Positions 27,983 to 36,771 of a stretch of DNA of 64,000 nucleotides are shown one piece after another (the stretch's first letter is position 1; each line of letters opens with the position of its first letter). The stretch lies in NCBI GenBank assembly GCA_048296855.1, contig CP182631.1; one strand, 5' to 3'. This DNA comes from Pseudocolwellia sp048296855 (GTDB lineage Bacteria; Pseudomonadota; Gammaproteobacteria; Enterobacterales; Alteromonadaceae). A program made the translations under genes and the position numbers. Under the pieces are notes generated by a model that worked only from the letters and a program-made list of their open reading frames with translations, had not been told where the DNA came from and did not search any database.

Positions 27983-28011
27983 TTAGTAAATTGACGCAAG
28001 TTTTTAATCAA
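27983..28011 (-). promoter_or_regulatory. Candidate promoter of the MSHA operon
   Basis: On the minus strand TTGATT (28006-28011) is followed after 17 bp by TACTAA (27983-27988), about 55 bp before the mshI ATG. The 10-bp palindrome TTACATGTAA at 28052-28061, 41 bp further upstream, could be a regulator site. The remaining part of the 360-bp gap 27929-28288 holds the rplI terminator and no gene. Confidence 0.4.
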
Positions 28012-28220
28012 AAATTTGTGTCTCTGTAAATAAGAATAATTAAAAGATAATTTACATGTAATTCAAAGAACTTACATTAACTGTAACGTAAATTCATCAA
28101 ACAACCAGATATTTAATGAATAAAATTTAGATTTATACCAAACGCATTAATGAATTATCTATTTTGTACAGAGGAAATTACCACAGACAAGAGTTGGATA
28201 CATACTTTTTTGTAGGCAAT

Positions 28221-28257
28221 AAAAAACGCCGTATTATCAATTAATAATACGGCGTTT
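28221..28257 (-). terminator. Terminator of the rpsF-priB-rpsR-rplI operon
   Basis: AAACGCCGTATTAT (28224-28237) and ATAATACGGCGTTT (28244-28257) form a perfect 14-bp stem with a 6-base loop. On the minus strand a T run follows. It lies 32 bp after the rplI stop. Confidence 0.92.
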
Positions 28258-28288
28258 AAAAATTTATAACTAAATAATTAGTCTAAAT

Positions 28289-28741
28289 TTATGCTTCAGC
28301 GATAACAACAACTTTGATGTTAGTATCAACATCATTGTGTAAGTGAATAACGATATCGAATTCACCTGTTTCACGGATAGCACCTAATGGTAAACGTACT
28401 TCAGCTTTAGTCACTTCAACACCAGCTTCAGTAATTGCATTAGCGATATCACGAGTACCAATTGAACCGAATAATTTACCTTCGTCACCCGCTTTTGATG
28501 CGATAGTAACTTCAGCTAATTCAGCTAATTTAGTAGCACGAGCTTCAGCTGCTGCTAAAGTTTTTGCTAATTGAGCTTCTAATTCAGCACGACGAGCTTC
28601 AAAGTGCTCAACGTTAGCCGCAGATGCAAATACAGCCTTACCTTTTGGTAATAAGTAGTTACGTGCATAGCCAGACTTAACTGACACCTTGTCACCAAGG
28701 CCGCCTAATTTGGCGATTTTATCAAGAAGGATTACTTCCAT
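28289..28741 (-). CDS. rplI: 50S ribosomal protein L9
   Basis: L9 (150 residues) binds 23S rRNA near the L1 stalk. I start it at the ATG at 28741, giving MEVILLDKIAKLGGLGDKV, the universal L9 N-terminus, with AAGGGG eight bases upstream; the open frame itself extends two codons further to a TTG. The N-domain (1-50), long connecting helix (about 45-75) and C-domain are all present. It is the last gene of the rpsF operon. Confidence 0.98.
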   Translation of the reverse strand: MEVILLDKIAKLGGLGDKVSVKSGYARNYLLPKGKAVFASAANVEHFEARRAELEAQLAKTLAAAEARATKLAELAEVTIASKAGDEGKLFGSIGTRDIANAITEAGVEVTKAEVRLPLGAIRETGEFDIVIHLHNDVDTNIKVVVIAEA

Positions 28742-28761
28742 TTTCAAAACCCCTTATTAGG

Positions 28762-28989
28762 TTACTTATGTAAATCTGTATATGGTAACAATGCTAAATA
28801 ACGAGCACGCTTGATCGCACGACCAAGTTGACGTTGATATTTAGCAGCTGTACCAGTAATACGGCTAGGAACGATTTTACCACTTTCAGTGATATAGTTT
28901 TTTAGTGTTGCAATATCTTTATAATCGATAGAAACAGCACCTTCTGCAGTAAAACGGCAGAACTTACGACGTCTAAAAAAACGAGACAT
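28762..28989 (-). CDS. rpsR: 30S ribosomal protein S18
   Basis: S18 (75 residues) binds as a heterodimer with S6 in the platform of the 30S subunit. FFRRRKFCRFT at the N-terminus and YITESGKIVPSRITGTAAKYQRQLGRAIKRARYLALLPY follow the family closely; I cite only short parts: KIVPSRITG and RAIKRARYLALLPY. A good ribosome-binding site (AGGAG) precedes it. It lies 9 bp after priB. Confidence 0.98.
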   Translation of the reverse strand: MSRFFRRRKFCRFTAEGAVSIDYKDIATLKNYITESGKIVPSRITGTAAKYQRQLGRAIKRARYLALLPYTDLHK

Positions 28990-28998
28990 GGATTTCTC

Positions 28999-29319
28999 CT
29001 AATTAATCATTTCAATCTGTTGAGCATGTAATACAAGAAGTGGATTACCATTTCTCGATTCGTGCCGGTTGATAAAACCAGTCACTTTTACATTACAGCC
29101 CTCAGTTAAATCACGAGTTAAGTTTTGTGACATATCACCTGTTGCTACTACTTGTATTCGAACAAACGCTTGTCTGTTCATGCCTGCTTCATTTTGAATA
29201 GAATGATGATCTATTGAAAACTGACAATGCTGAATACCCGCTGGGCTTGTTGATATTTTAGGTCGTTTAATAACCGTTCCTACCAACACAAGGCAATTCT
29301 CTGCTAAAGAGATTGTCAC
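28999..29319 (-). CDS. priB: Primosomal replication protein N (PriB)
   Basis: PriB (106 residues; E. coli 104) is an OB-fold single-strand DNA-binding protein that helps PriA reload the replisome at stalled forks. The OB strands include NCLVLVGTVIKRPK and CQFSIDHHS, and the C-terminal strand LLVLHAQQIEMIN. It sits between rpsF and rpsR, its standard place in gammaproteobacteria, 6 bp after the rpsF stop. Confidence 0.95.
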   Translation of the reverse strand: MTISLAENCLVLVGTVIKRPKISTSPAGIQHCQFSIDHHSIQNEAGMNRQAFVRIQVVATGDMSQNLTRDLTEGCNVKVTGFINRHESRNGNPLLVLHAQQIEMIN

Positions 29320-29325
29320 TGTTAC

Positions 29326-29736
29326 TTATTCTTCGCCTGCAACTTCTTCAGCTGGAGCTTCTTCAGCAGCAGCTTTAGGCGCTTCTTCAGCAACATCTTT
29401 CTTAACTTCACGACGTTCTTCAGAAACAGCCATAACTGAAGCTTCAGTTACTGCATCTTTAGTACGCATGATCATGTTACGAATAATAACATCGTTGTAA
29501 CGGAAAGAAGTTTCTAGTTCATCAATAACTGATTGAGGCGCTTCAATGTTAATTAAAACATAGTGTGCTTTGTGCAGTTTATTAATTGGGTATGCTAATT
29601 GGCGACGGCCCCAGTCTTCAAGACGGTGGATTTTGCCTTCAGCAGCATTGATCAAGTCAGTATAACGCTGGATCATGCCAGGTACTTGTTCACTCTGATC
29701 AGGGTGAACCATAAATACGATTTCGTAATGACGCAT
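29326..29736 (-). CDS. rpsF: 30S ribosomal protein S6
   Basis: S6 (136 residues) pairs with S18 on the 30S platform. I start it at ATG 29736 (MRHYEIVFMVHPDQSEQV), 10 bases after GGGAG; the open frame reads 41 codons further upstream, into the leader and promoter, which is not coding. The Ala/Glu-rich C-terminal tail (AAAEEAPAEEVAGEE) is typical, and in E. coli is the target for RimK glutamylation. Confidence 0.97.
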   Translation of the reverse strand: MRHYEIVFMVHPDQSEQVPGMIQRYTDLINAAEGKIHRLEDWGRRQLAYPINKLHKAHYVLINIEAPQSVIDELETSFRYNDVIIRNMIMRTKDAVTEASVMAVSEERREVKKDVAEEAPKAAAEEAPAEEVAGEE

Positions 29737-29795
29737 TACGAGCTCCCTACGGTTGTAGCCTCTTATCTGGCTCAGCCAACACCAGTGTTGAGACA
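29737..29795 (-). promoter_or_regulatory. Candidate S6:S18-binding leader of the rpsF mRNA
   Basis: The leader contains, on the minus strand, a CTCAACAC / GTGTTGGCTGAG stem followed by AGAGGCTACAACCGTAGGG, which runs into the ribosome-binding site. The ACCG just before the Shine-Dalgarno and the GGC in the stem are the features of the known S6:S18 autoregulatory leader, which imitates helix 22 of 16S rRNA. Assigned by motif recognition without a structure calculation. Confidence 0.55.
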
Positions 29796-29830
29796 AGGAA
29801 CAAAAAGTTCTAGCTGAATTAAGGTCGCGT

Positions 29831-29859
29831 AGTGTAGATAAAATCGACATCAAAGGCAA
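29831..29859 (-). promoter_or_regulatory. Candidate rpsF operon promoter
   Basis: On the minus strand TTGCCT (29854-29859) and TACACT (29831-29836) are separated by exactly 17 bp. A GC-rich stretch (ACGCGAC) follows the -10, as expected for a stringently controlled ribosomal protein promoter. The rest of the 339-bp rpsF-rlmB gap holds the leader and the rlmB terminator. Confidence 0.55.
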
Positions 29860-30011
29860 GCGTTGATTGTAGGGTGGACTAAGGGGATTTTTTAAACTGT
29901 TATGGTTGTAAGTTTCAATAAATTATCTAAGACATTTACATATTCTGAACCTAGGTATAAACAAATACATTTTAACCTTTAAAATCAAAACATTGAATCA
30001 AACACAAGATG

Positions 30012-30039
30012 TAAAAAAAGAGCAATTAAAGCTCTTTTA
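30012..30039 (-). terminator. Terminator downstream of rlmB
   Basis: AAAAGAGC and GCTCTTTT arms with a 7-base loop. On the minus strand the second arm continues in a T run. It lies about 37 bp after the rlmB stop and closes the rnr-rlmB unit. Confidence 0.8.
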
Positions 30040-30075
30040 AAAATGATGCTATAAAAATTATAACCGCAAAGGTAT

Positions 30076-30837
30076 TTAATTTTTATTTAACCGCTGCCTA
30101 ACTATTTCAAATAAACAAATACCTGTTGCTACTGAAACATTTAAACTTGAAACACTACCAGCCATGGGTAACTTAACTATTTGATCGCAATTTTCGCGCG
30201 TTAAACGGCGCATGCCTTTCCCTTCAGCGCCCATAACAAGAGCCATTGGGCCTTCAAACTTAACATCGTACAAATTGGTATCGGTTTCGCCAGCAGTACC
30301 TACAATCCAAACACCTAAATCTTGTAACTGTTTCATGGTTCGAGATAAGTTAGTTACTTGTACAAGAGGAACTGTATCTGCAGCACCTACAGCTACTTTT
30401 CTCACTGTTGCCGTGATGCGTGCAGCATTGTCTTTAGGTACAATTATCGCGTGTACACCTGCAGCGTCAGCATTACGCAAGCAAGCACCTAAGTTGTGTG
30501 GATCGGTTACACCATCCAGTATTAAGAAAAAAGGTAATTCTTCTTTTTTATTAGCCGCTGCAACTATGTCATCAAGATCAGATTCTGTATATATCTTGCC
30601 TGCTTTTACACGGGCTAATACACCTTGGTGTTGCTCACCTTCACTTTTCTCATCGAGTACTTTTCGATTCACTAATTGTGTTGGTATACCGTACTTTCTT
30701 GCTAAATTAATAATAGGTTTTAAACGTTCGTCTTCTCGACCTTTTAAAAACCACAATTCAACAAATAATTCAGGTGCTCTCTTTAACATTGAATTAATGG
30801 CATGAATGCCAAATACTACTTCGTCTTGCTTTGCCAT
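30076..30837 (-). CDS. rlmB: 23S rRNA (guanosine-2'-O-)-methyltransferase RlmB
   Basis: RlmB (253 residues; E. coli 243) methylates the ribose of G2251 in the peptidyl-transferase region. The N-terminal substrate-binding domain begins FGIHAINSMLKRAPE. The SPOUT knot motifs are LDGVTDPHNLGACLRNADA (about 106-124), VMGAEGKGMRRL (about 203-214) and LPMAGSVSSLNVSVATGI (about 222-239). It lies 59 bp downstream of rnr, the same pair as in E. coli. Confidence 0.97.
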   Translation of the reverse strand: MAKQDEVVFGIHAINSMLKRAPELFVELWFLKGREDERLKPIINLARKYGIPTQLVNRKVLDEKSEGEQHQGVLARVKAGKIYTESDLDDIVAAANKKEELPFFLILDGVTDPHNLGACLRNADAAGVHAIIVPKDNAARITATVRKVAVGAADTVPLVQVTNLSRTMKQLQDLGVWIVGTAGETDTNLYDVKFEGPMALVMGAEGKGMRRLTRENCDQIVKLPMAGSVSSLNVSVATGICLFEIVRQRLNKN

Positions 30838-30896
30838 GTTAGTTACTTATCTATTTATGTTTCAAATTTGTTTTAGCTATCTAATTAATGAGATAA

Positions 30897-33305
30897 CTAT
30901 TTAGCTTTTAAGCGTGCATTCTTTCCTGGGCGCGGCTTTTTCACTTTTTTCTTTTTAGACTTCGCTTTTGGTTTTGTTTTTTCAGATGATACCGCCCCAG
31001 CTTTTGCTTTAGGCCCTTTTTTCACGACTTTGTCACTCGCACTATTCTTTTTAATACCTTTGCGAGGAGAACGTGTACGTCGTTGATCTTTTTCGTCAAC
31101 AACAACTCCGTCAATCATCAAGTCTATTTTTTTCTCGTCTAAGTTAACTGCTGCAACTTTAACTTCAATTGCATCACCTACTTTGTATTTAGTTCCGGTA
31201 TTTTCACCCGTTAAACACAATCTGACTTCGTCGAATCGATAATAATCACGACCTAATGAGTTAATATGAATTAAACCTTCAATACCTAAATTAGCGAGTC
31301 TTACAAATAAACCAAAGTTAGTAACGGTTGAGATAACACCATTAAAACTATCACCAATATGATCTTGCATAAACTCACACTTCAGCCAGTCAGATACATC
31401 TCTTGTTGCATCGTCAGCTCTGCGCTCTGTCATAGAGCAATGTTCGCCAAGCTCGATAACTTGTTCCGATGTGTATGTATACTCACCATCGTTAGCGCCA
31501 GTTAATTTCTTATCTGCTTGCTTCTCTAAAATAGCTTTAATAACACGATGCACTACAAGATCAGGATAACGACGAATAGGTGAAGTAAAGTGACTATATG
31601 ACTCAAGTGCTAAACCAAAATGACCTAAGTTATCACTTTGATACACGGCTTGTTTCATTGACCTTAACAGCATGGTTTGAATCAGCTCTTGATCGGGCCG
31701 GTCAGCAATACGTTTTAATATTTGGCCATAATCAGCAGGTGTTGGCTCTTCTTTTGCTGGAGTTTCAATACCTAACTCTCGTATATAGGTAACAAAATTA
31801 TTGTATTTATCGCCACTTGGCTTTTCATGTACTCTGAATAAACCGTGAGCTTTATGCTTTTCAATAAACTTAGCAGTAGAAACGTTCGCTAAGATCATAC
31901 ATTCTTCAATAATTTTATGTGCGTCGTTACGTACGAGTGATTCGATAGAAGCGATTTTCTTATCAGCATTAAAAATGAATTTTGATTCTTCTGTTTCAAA
32001 CGCAATAGCACCACGTTTTAAGCGTGAATCATTTAATGCTTGATACATGCTGTTTAAGTTTTCTAAATCAGGTACTAATGCTGCATATTCAGCTTTAAGT
32101 GCTTCGTCACCATCAAGAATGGCTGCCACTTTTGTATAAGTGAAACGTGCATGAGAACGCATTACAGCTGAGTAGAATGTTGAATCGACTAACTCACCTT
32201 GAGCATCAATCGACATCTCACATACCATACACAAACGATCTACATTTGGGTTTAAAGAACATAAACCATTAGAAAGTTTTTCAGGCAGCATAGGAATAAC
32301 TTGGCTTGGGAAGTAAACAGAGTTACCTCTTGATATCGCTTCGTCATCTAACGCTGTTTTGTCTCGAACATAGTAGCTCACATCGGCTATAGCAACCCAT
32401 AGTGTCCAACCACCCTTTTCGTTAGGGCGACAATACACTGCGTCATCAAAATCTCGAGCGTCTTCACCATCTATAGTAACTAGTGGTAAATCTCTCAAAT
32501 CTTTCCTGCATGCTTTAGGCGCTTCTTCTACTTCATCAGAAAGAACACTGACTTCTTCCATAACCTCTGCAGAAAATTGATGGGGTAAGTCATGCTCTCT
32601 TAAGGCAATTTCAATTTCCATACCTGGGGCCATATGCTCGCCAAGTACTTCAACCACTTTACCTACAGCATTTGCACGTTTAGAAGGTCGCTGTGTTACC
32701 TCAACAACCACTACTTGACCGTGCCTAGCTCCCATACGTTCACTAGGTTCGATTAATATATCTATTTTAATTCGAGCATCATCTGGCTTCATATAAACAA
32801 TGTGTTTTTCAACGAACAATCGCCCAACAATGCCGCTCTTTCTCGGTTGAATAACATCAAGTATACGAACTTCTTTGCGACCTTTACGGTCAGTTCTATC
32901 AACTAAAATAGCTTCTACAATATCGCCATGAATAACGCGCTTCATTTCATGAGCTGAGATGTATAAATCTTTACCCGGCTTTTCTCCTGAAGCAACATCA
33001 GGAATAAAGAAGCCAAAACCATCTCTATGGCCGCTCACTCTACCCGTTAGTACACTATTTTTAGGTGCAATCGCGTATTGCTTAAATTTATTAAATATTA
33101 TCTGTCCACTGGTTTCCATTGCACGTAAACGTCGCTTCAAACCTACTTTGTTATTTTCATCGGTGTAGTTAAAGGTTTTGAGTAGTGCATTGAAAGTGGG
33201 CGGGATAGGAGCATCTTGAATTACAGATAAAATAAGCTCTCGGCTTGCGACCGGTTGTTCGTATTTTTCTGCTTCACGTTTTGAAAAAGGGTCTTTTAAA
33301 GTCAC
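30897..33305 (-). CDS. rnr: Ribonuclease R
   Basis: RNase R (802 residues; E. coli 813) is a processive 3'-5' exoribonuclease that degrades structured RNA and is important in the cold. It has an N-terminal winged-helix domain (about 20-85), two cold-shock OB domains (about 85-240), the RNB catalytic domain with TIDGEDARDFDDAVY (about 270-285), an S1 domain (about 650-735) and a Lys/Arg-rich tail (KPKAKSKKKKVKKPRPGK). All four catalytic aspartates are in the RNB motif. It is cotranscribed with rlmB. Confidence 0.98.
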   Translation of the reverse strand: MTLKDPFSKREAEKYEQPVASRELILSVIQDAPIPPTFNALLKTFNYTDENNKVGLKRRLRAMETSGQIIFNKFKQYAIAPKNSVLTGRVSGHRDGFGFFIPDVASGEKPGKDLYISAHEMKRVIHGDIVEAILVDRTDRKGRKEVRILDVIQPRKSGIVGRLFVEKHIVYMKPDDARIKIDILIEPSERMGARHGQVVVVEVTQRPSKRANAVGKVVEVLGEHMAPGMEIEIALREHDLPHQFSAEVMEEVSVLSDEVEEAPKACRKDLRDLPLVTIDGEDARDFDDAVYCRPNEKGGWTLWVAIADVSYYVRDKTALDDEAISRGNSVYFPSQVIPMLPEKLSNGLCSLNPNVDRLCMVCEMSIDAQGELVDSTFYSAVMRSHARFTYTKVAAILDGDEALKAEYAALVPDLENLNSMYQALNDSRLKRGAIAFETEESKFIFNADKKIASIESLVRNDAHKIIEECMILANVSTAKFIEKHKAHGLFRVHEKPSGDKYNNFVTYIRELGIETPAKEEPTPADYGQILKRIADRPDQELIQTMLLRSMKQAVYQSDNLGHFGLALESYSHFTSPIRRYPDLVVHRVIKAILEKQADKKLTGANDGEYTYTSEQVIELGEHCSMTERRADDATRDVSDWLKCEFMQDHIGDSFNGVISTVTNFGLFVRLANLGIEGLIHINSLGRDYYRFDEVRLCLTGENTGTKYKVGDAIEVKVAAVNLDEKKIDLMIDGVVVDEKDQRRTRSPRKGIKKNSASDKVVKKGPKAKAGAVSSEKTKPKAKSKKKKVKKPRPGKNARLKAK

Positions 33306-33407
33306 AGTATAAGTTCAATAATATTTTTGTTTATTATACGCAATTGCCCTAAATTAAGCGAATTAATGAGCATTAATTTCGCTTTCAACATAAAACCACA
33401 CTATAAA

Positions 33408-34025
33408 TCAATATTCGGTAACTTTTGCCGCATTAATCACTCGTTCTGGCATTTTATCGGCAAGTTTTAGTAGTAACATAGATATTTGTTTATGCTCTTT
33501 TTTATCGTCTGTAACGGCATGATGAAGTTGAGAATAAAGTGCGGGAAAATCTAACGGACTGCCAAAGCCTTGGTCATATATTTGCGCTAATCGAATTTGA
33601 GCTTTTAAGTTTTTTAGGGTTGCAGCTTCTTTTAGGTAACGAATCGCTTTATCTACATCCACCTGAACAAACTTTCCTACATGGTAATATCGGCCGAGTT
33701 GTTCAAGCCCTTCAGCTAAACCTTGGTCAGCAGCTTCTTGCATGTAGTAAAGTCCTAATTCAACGTCTTTTTTCACACAAACACCATAAGCCAGCATATC
33801 TCCCCATAAAAACTGGTAAGAAGGCATTTTTGATTTAATCGCCCTCGCTTCAATGTCTTGTACAAGCTGACAATCATCTAAAACAACTTGCCCTAAATGT
33901 TTATTTTCTTTAATTAGATCTAATAATTCATTATCCGTATATATTTGTACCACTTTTAATGTTTCAGCAGACGACAGAAAAGAAATAAATATGAAAAACA
34001 ACAGTGAGAAAAAAGATAACTTCAT
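33408..34025 (-). CDS. motX: Sodium-driven polar flagellar motor protein MotX
   Basis: A 205-residue secreted protein with a signal peptide (about 1-20, cleavage after SSA) and Sel1-like repeats (about 85-155, including GLYYMQEAADQGLAEGLEQLG and a second AIRYLKEAATLKNLKAQIRLA; these are cited here by position only beyond the first residues). The conserved DDCQLVQDIEARA and MLAYGVCVKKDVELGL segments are the MotX signature. MotX and MotY form the T ring that docks the PomAB sodium stators to the polar flagellum. The location next to rnr-rlmB is the same in Vibrio and Shewanella. No other flagellar gene is in the window. Confidence 0.93.
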   Translation of the reverse strand: MKLSFFSLLFFIFISFLSSAETLKVVQIYTDNELLDLIKENKHLGQVVLDDCQLVQDIEARAIKSKMPSYQFLWGDMLAYGVCVKKDVELGLYYMQEAADQGLAEGLEQLGRYYHVGKFVQVDVDKAIRYLKEAATLKNLKAQIRLAQIYDQGFGSPLDFPALYSQLHHAVTDDKKEHKQISMLLLKLADKMPERVINAAKVTEY

Positions 34026-34245
34026 AAGACAACCTATTAATATTTAAAAGTAGTATGACTTAGGTCAAACATTATGTTTATTATCGACCATTAAACAAAA
34101 ATATTGAGCATACTAGTAAAACTTTATTTAACTATTACAACTAACAAAGCAATTTTAATACCATAAAATGGCCATTGAATGCTTGCACAATAGTTAGGTT
34201 CATATAACAATGTTCCTTTAAAGTATTTTTAAAAGAGTTAATTAA

Positions 34246-35262
34246 ATGTCTGAACTAGAACAATTAATTGAAAATTCTAAAGCTAATGAAGCTATTTCTA
34301 AAAAACTATTTGAAATTGAAACAGAAGTTTTAACGTCAAATTCTAGTGATGAATTGCTACAACGTTTATTAAACTCTATCAAAACTAAATTCAATTTAAC
34401 CAATATCCGTTTGTTGTTAGTTGACCCTACACCTATCTCATTTCTTATTAATGAAAATATAAAATCATATTGGTATCAACAAAACACAACCAGCGTTACT
34501 CACAACCAATTAAAAAAATATCACCTCAACAATCAACCTTTCTTAACTGACAATATTCAAGAGTTGTTAGTAAACTTTTCTCAAGAAACATTAGGTTCAG
34601 GACAATCTTTTGCGCTAACGCCTTTAATTCTTGAGAATAAGCTTTTTGGTAGCCTACTATTTACTGATATAGATAAAACACGCTTTACCCCAAGTTTAGG
34701 TACCTTTCATTTAGAACAACTCGCGGTAAAAGTAAGTTTATGTTTATCAAATGTATTGGCTAGAGAACAGTTAGAATATATTGCCAATTACGATAGGTTA
34801 ACAGGCGTTGCTAATCGTAGATTAATGGAAGCATCAATTACTGAAGAGTTAATTAGGCAACAACGATATGGTGTTTCATTTGCCGTACTTTTTATTGATT
34901 GTAATAAATTTAAGAAAATTAATGATACCTATGGTCATGATTGTGGTGATCAAGTACTCATTTATGTTGCTCAACAACTTAAACACTTAATTAGAGAAAA
35001 TGACCGTTGCTTTCGCTATGCAGGAGACGAGTTTGTCGTAACATTAGCAAGTCAAAACTATAATGAAGCATTGATGGCCGCTAAAAGGCTCTGTCAGCAT
35101 TTTATCGACAACCCTATGCCATACGAAAATAAACTTTTACCTATTACAATAAGCTGTGGAGCAGCAGTCAGTGACGGTGAATCAAGTATGAATGAGTTAT
35201 TAAAAAAAGCTGATCAGCAACTTTATATGAATAAGAAAATGAGTGAATTTGAAGCGGAGTAA
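34246..35262 (+). CDS. Diguanylate cyclase with an N-terminal DUF484/GAF-like domain
   Basis: A 338-residue cytoplasmic protein. Residues about 1-170 have the helix plus GAF-like pattern of DUF484 proteins. The GGDEF domain (about 178-335) starts with YDRLTGVANRR. The active-site motif reads AGDEF (YAGDEFVV), a common active variant, and an inhibitory I-site RxxD (REND) lies five residues before it, so product inhibition is expected. It should make cyclic di-GMP in response to an unknown signal. It is divergent from motX with a 220-bp shared promoter region and convergent with the peptidase gene. Confidence 0.9.
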   Translation: MSELEQLIENSKANEAISKKLFEIETEVLTSNSSDELLQRLLNSIKTKFNLTNIRLLLVDPTPISFLINENIKSYWYQQNTTSVTHNQLKKYHLNNQPFLTDNIQELLVNFSQETLGSGQSFALTPLILENKLFGSLLFTDIDKTRFTPSLGTFHLEQLAVKVSLCLSNVLAREQLEYIANYDRLTGVANRRLMEASITEELIRQQRYGVSFAVLFIDCNKFKKINDTYGHDCGDQVLIYVAQQLKHLIRENDRCFRYAGDEFVVTLASQNYNEALMAAKRLCQHFIDNPMPYENKLLPITISCGAAVSDGESSMNELLKKADQQLYMNKKMSEFEAE

Positions 35263-35351
35263 ATAACGTAATCAATAAATATCAGGTTCAACTTAAAAAC
35301 AATAAACACTTTTAAATTGAACCCTACTCAAACTAAAAAAATCCCAACCAC

Positions 35352-36749
35352 CTAATGGCTAAAGTCAACGCCAGATTGAGCCGCAAAGTAAGCAAACATA
35401 GTATAAATTGCAGTGTTATGCTTTAACGCTTTAGCATCTACCTTATCTAGCGTATCGTTTTCTGTGTGATGATAATCAAAATACAAGCTACCATCAGGCG
35501 CAAAATTTACACTAGGCATACCTGCTTCACTCATTAAACTCATATCAGATTGTGCTTTAGCTGTATTCGTTTTACTCACACCAACACCTAAAGGCTTAAG
35601 GTACTGTGCAAATTCATGTAACGCTGGCAGTGATTTTTTACCCACACCAGTTCTCATTTCATAAATAGGACCTACGCCAAAATCCCATTCAGCGCCAATA
35701 ACATGGCCTGTCATATCACTTTTACGCTTTTCAACATACGTTTTTGCGCCAACTAATCCTATTTCTTCAGCCGCAAATAAAATAACGCGAATAGTACGCT
35801 TAGGTTTAACCGCTAATTGTGCAATATGATGCACTGTTGCCATCATCATACCGACACCAATACCATCATCAACAGCGCCTGTTCCAACATCCCAACTATC
35901 AAGGTGAGCACCAAGCGTTACATATTCATTTGGAAATTCACTACCCGTTAATTCACCAATAACGTTAGCTGTTTTGGCTACCACCTTAGGATCGCTATGA
36001 GAGGTTAGTTTTAAGAAAAATTCTACATCATCAGAACGTTTTAATTGATTAAGTAACATATCGGCGTCTGGATTTGAAATACTTGCTGCGGGTATTGCTT
36101 TACCACCTTCGTCATAACGTACAGACCCCGTATGAGCTAAACGATTGTTGTCTGTACCAATTGAGCGGATAATAATAGCTGAAGCGCCTTTTTTAGCGGC
36201 AACTGCTGCACCATTTTTACGTGCTGCCACTGCGGGTCCATATCCTTTACCATCAATATGTCTTTCCATACGGTATGAGATAAAAACAACTTTACCAGTT
36301 AAGCTATTATCTGCGGCAGCTTCTAAATCTTTGAATGTATTAAAGTGAGCTATTTTACCTTTAATACCCTTATCACCGGTACCTACGCTACCACCTAAGG
36401 CAATTGCAACGACTTTATGCGGATAAGGAGCAATAACTTTCGCTTCTACTTCTCCTCTATGCCAATAGGTTGCTGTTACATCTTCAGTCCACACTTTATC
36501 AAAACCGAGTGTTTTCATTTTATTAACAGCCCAAATTATTGATTTTTTATCGCCTTCAGATCCAACTAAGCGATGACCTACTTCGGTTGTTAAAGATTCA
36601 ATTAAGTTATACGACAAATCAGACGTTAATGCCGTTTCTTGCAACGCCATGAGTTGCTTTTGTTCGTTAGTATTAAGCACATCAGCACTTACCGCTGTAC
36701 TCAACAAAGTAATTGAAAACAGCCCTATTTTTAATAAATTATTAAACAT
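35352..36749 (-). CDS. Secreted M28-family zinc peptidase (carboxypeptidase Q-like)
   Basis: A 465-residue exported peptidase with a signal peptide (about 1-22, cleavage after VSA). A protease-associated (PA) domain insertion lies at about 125-260. The M28 zinc motifs are GAHLDSWDVGTGAVDDGIG (His and Asp ligands), AAEEIGLVGAK (catalytic Glu pair) and the final YHHTENDTLDKVD (His ligand). Such enzymes trim dipeptides or N-terminal residues in the periplasm or outside the cell. It has no operon partner; copy 2 of the repeat family lies just upstream. Confidence 0.92.
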   Translation of the reverse strand: MFNNLLKIGLFSITLLSTAVSADVLNTNEQKQLMALQETALTSDLSYNLIESLTTEVGHRLVGSEGDKKSIIWAVNKMKTLGFDKVWTEDVTATYWHRGEVEAKVIAPYPHKVVAIALGGSVGTGDKGIKGKIAHFNTFKDLEAAADNSLTGKVVFISYRMERHIDGKGYGPAVAARKNGAAVAAKKGASAIIIRSIGTDNNRLAHTGSVRYDEGGKAIPAASISNPDADMLLNQLKRSDDVEFFLKLTSHSDPKVVAKTANVIGELTGSEFPNEYVTLGAHLDSWDVGTGAVDDGIGVGMMMATVHHIAQLAVKPKRTIRVILFAAEEIGLVGAKTYVEKRKSDMTGHVIGAEWDFGVGPIYEMRTGVGKKSLPALHEFAQYLKPLGVGVSKTNTAKAQSDMSLMSEAGMPSVNFAPDGSLYFDYHHTENDTLDKVDAKALKHNTAIYTMFAYFAAQSGVDFSH

Positions 36750-36771
36750 TGAAGTTCCTAAACGTTAATTA

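Noticed and set aside
29737..29859. Longer S6 protein starting at 29859
   Set aside because: The 41 extra codons run through the leader and promoter; the conserved S6 N-terminus and ribosome-binding site fit 29736.
30212..30805. 197-residue frame antisense to rlmB
   Set aside because: It is a mirror frame of a well-supported gene and shows no known family pattern.
33539..33838. Plus-strand frame opposite motX
   Set aside because: Shadow of motX, whose sequence and neighbourhood are conserved.
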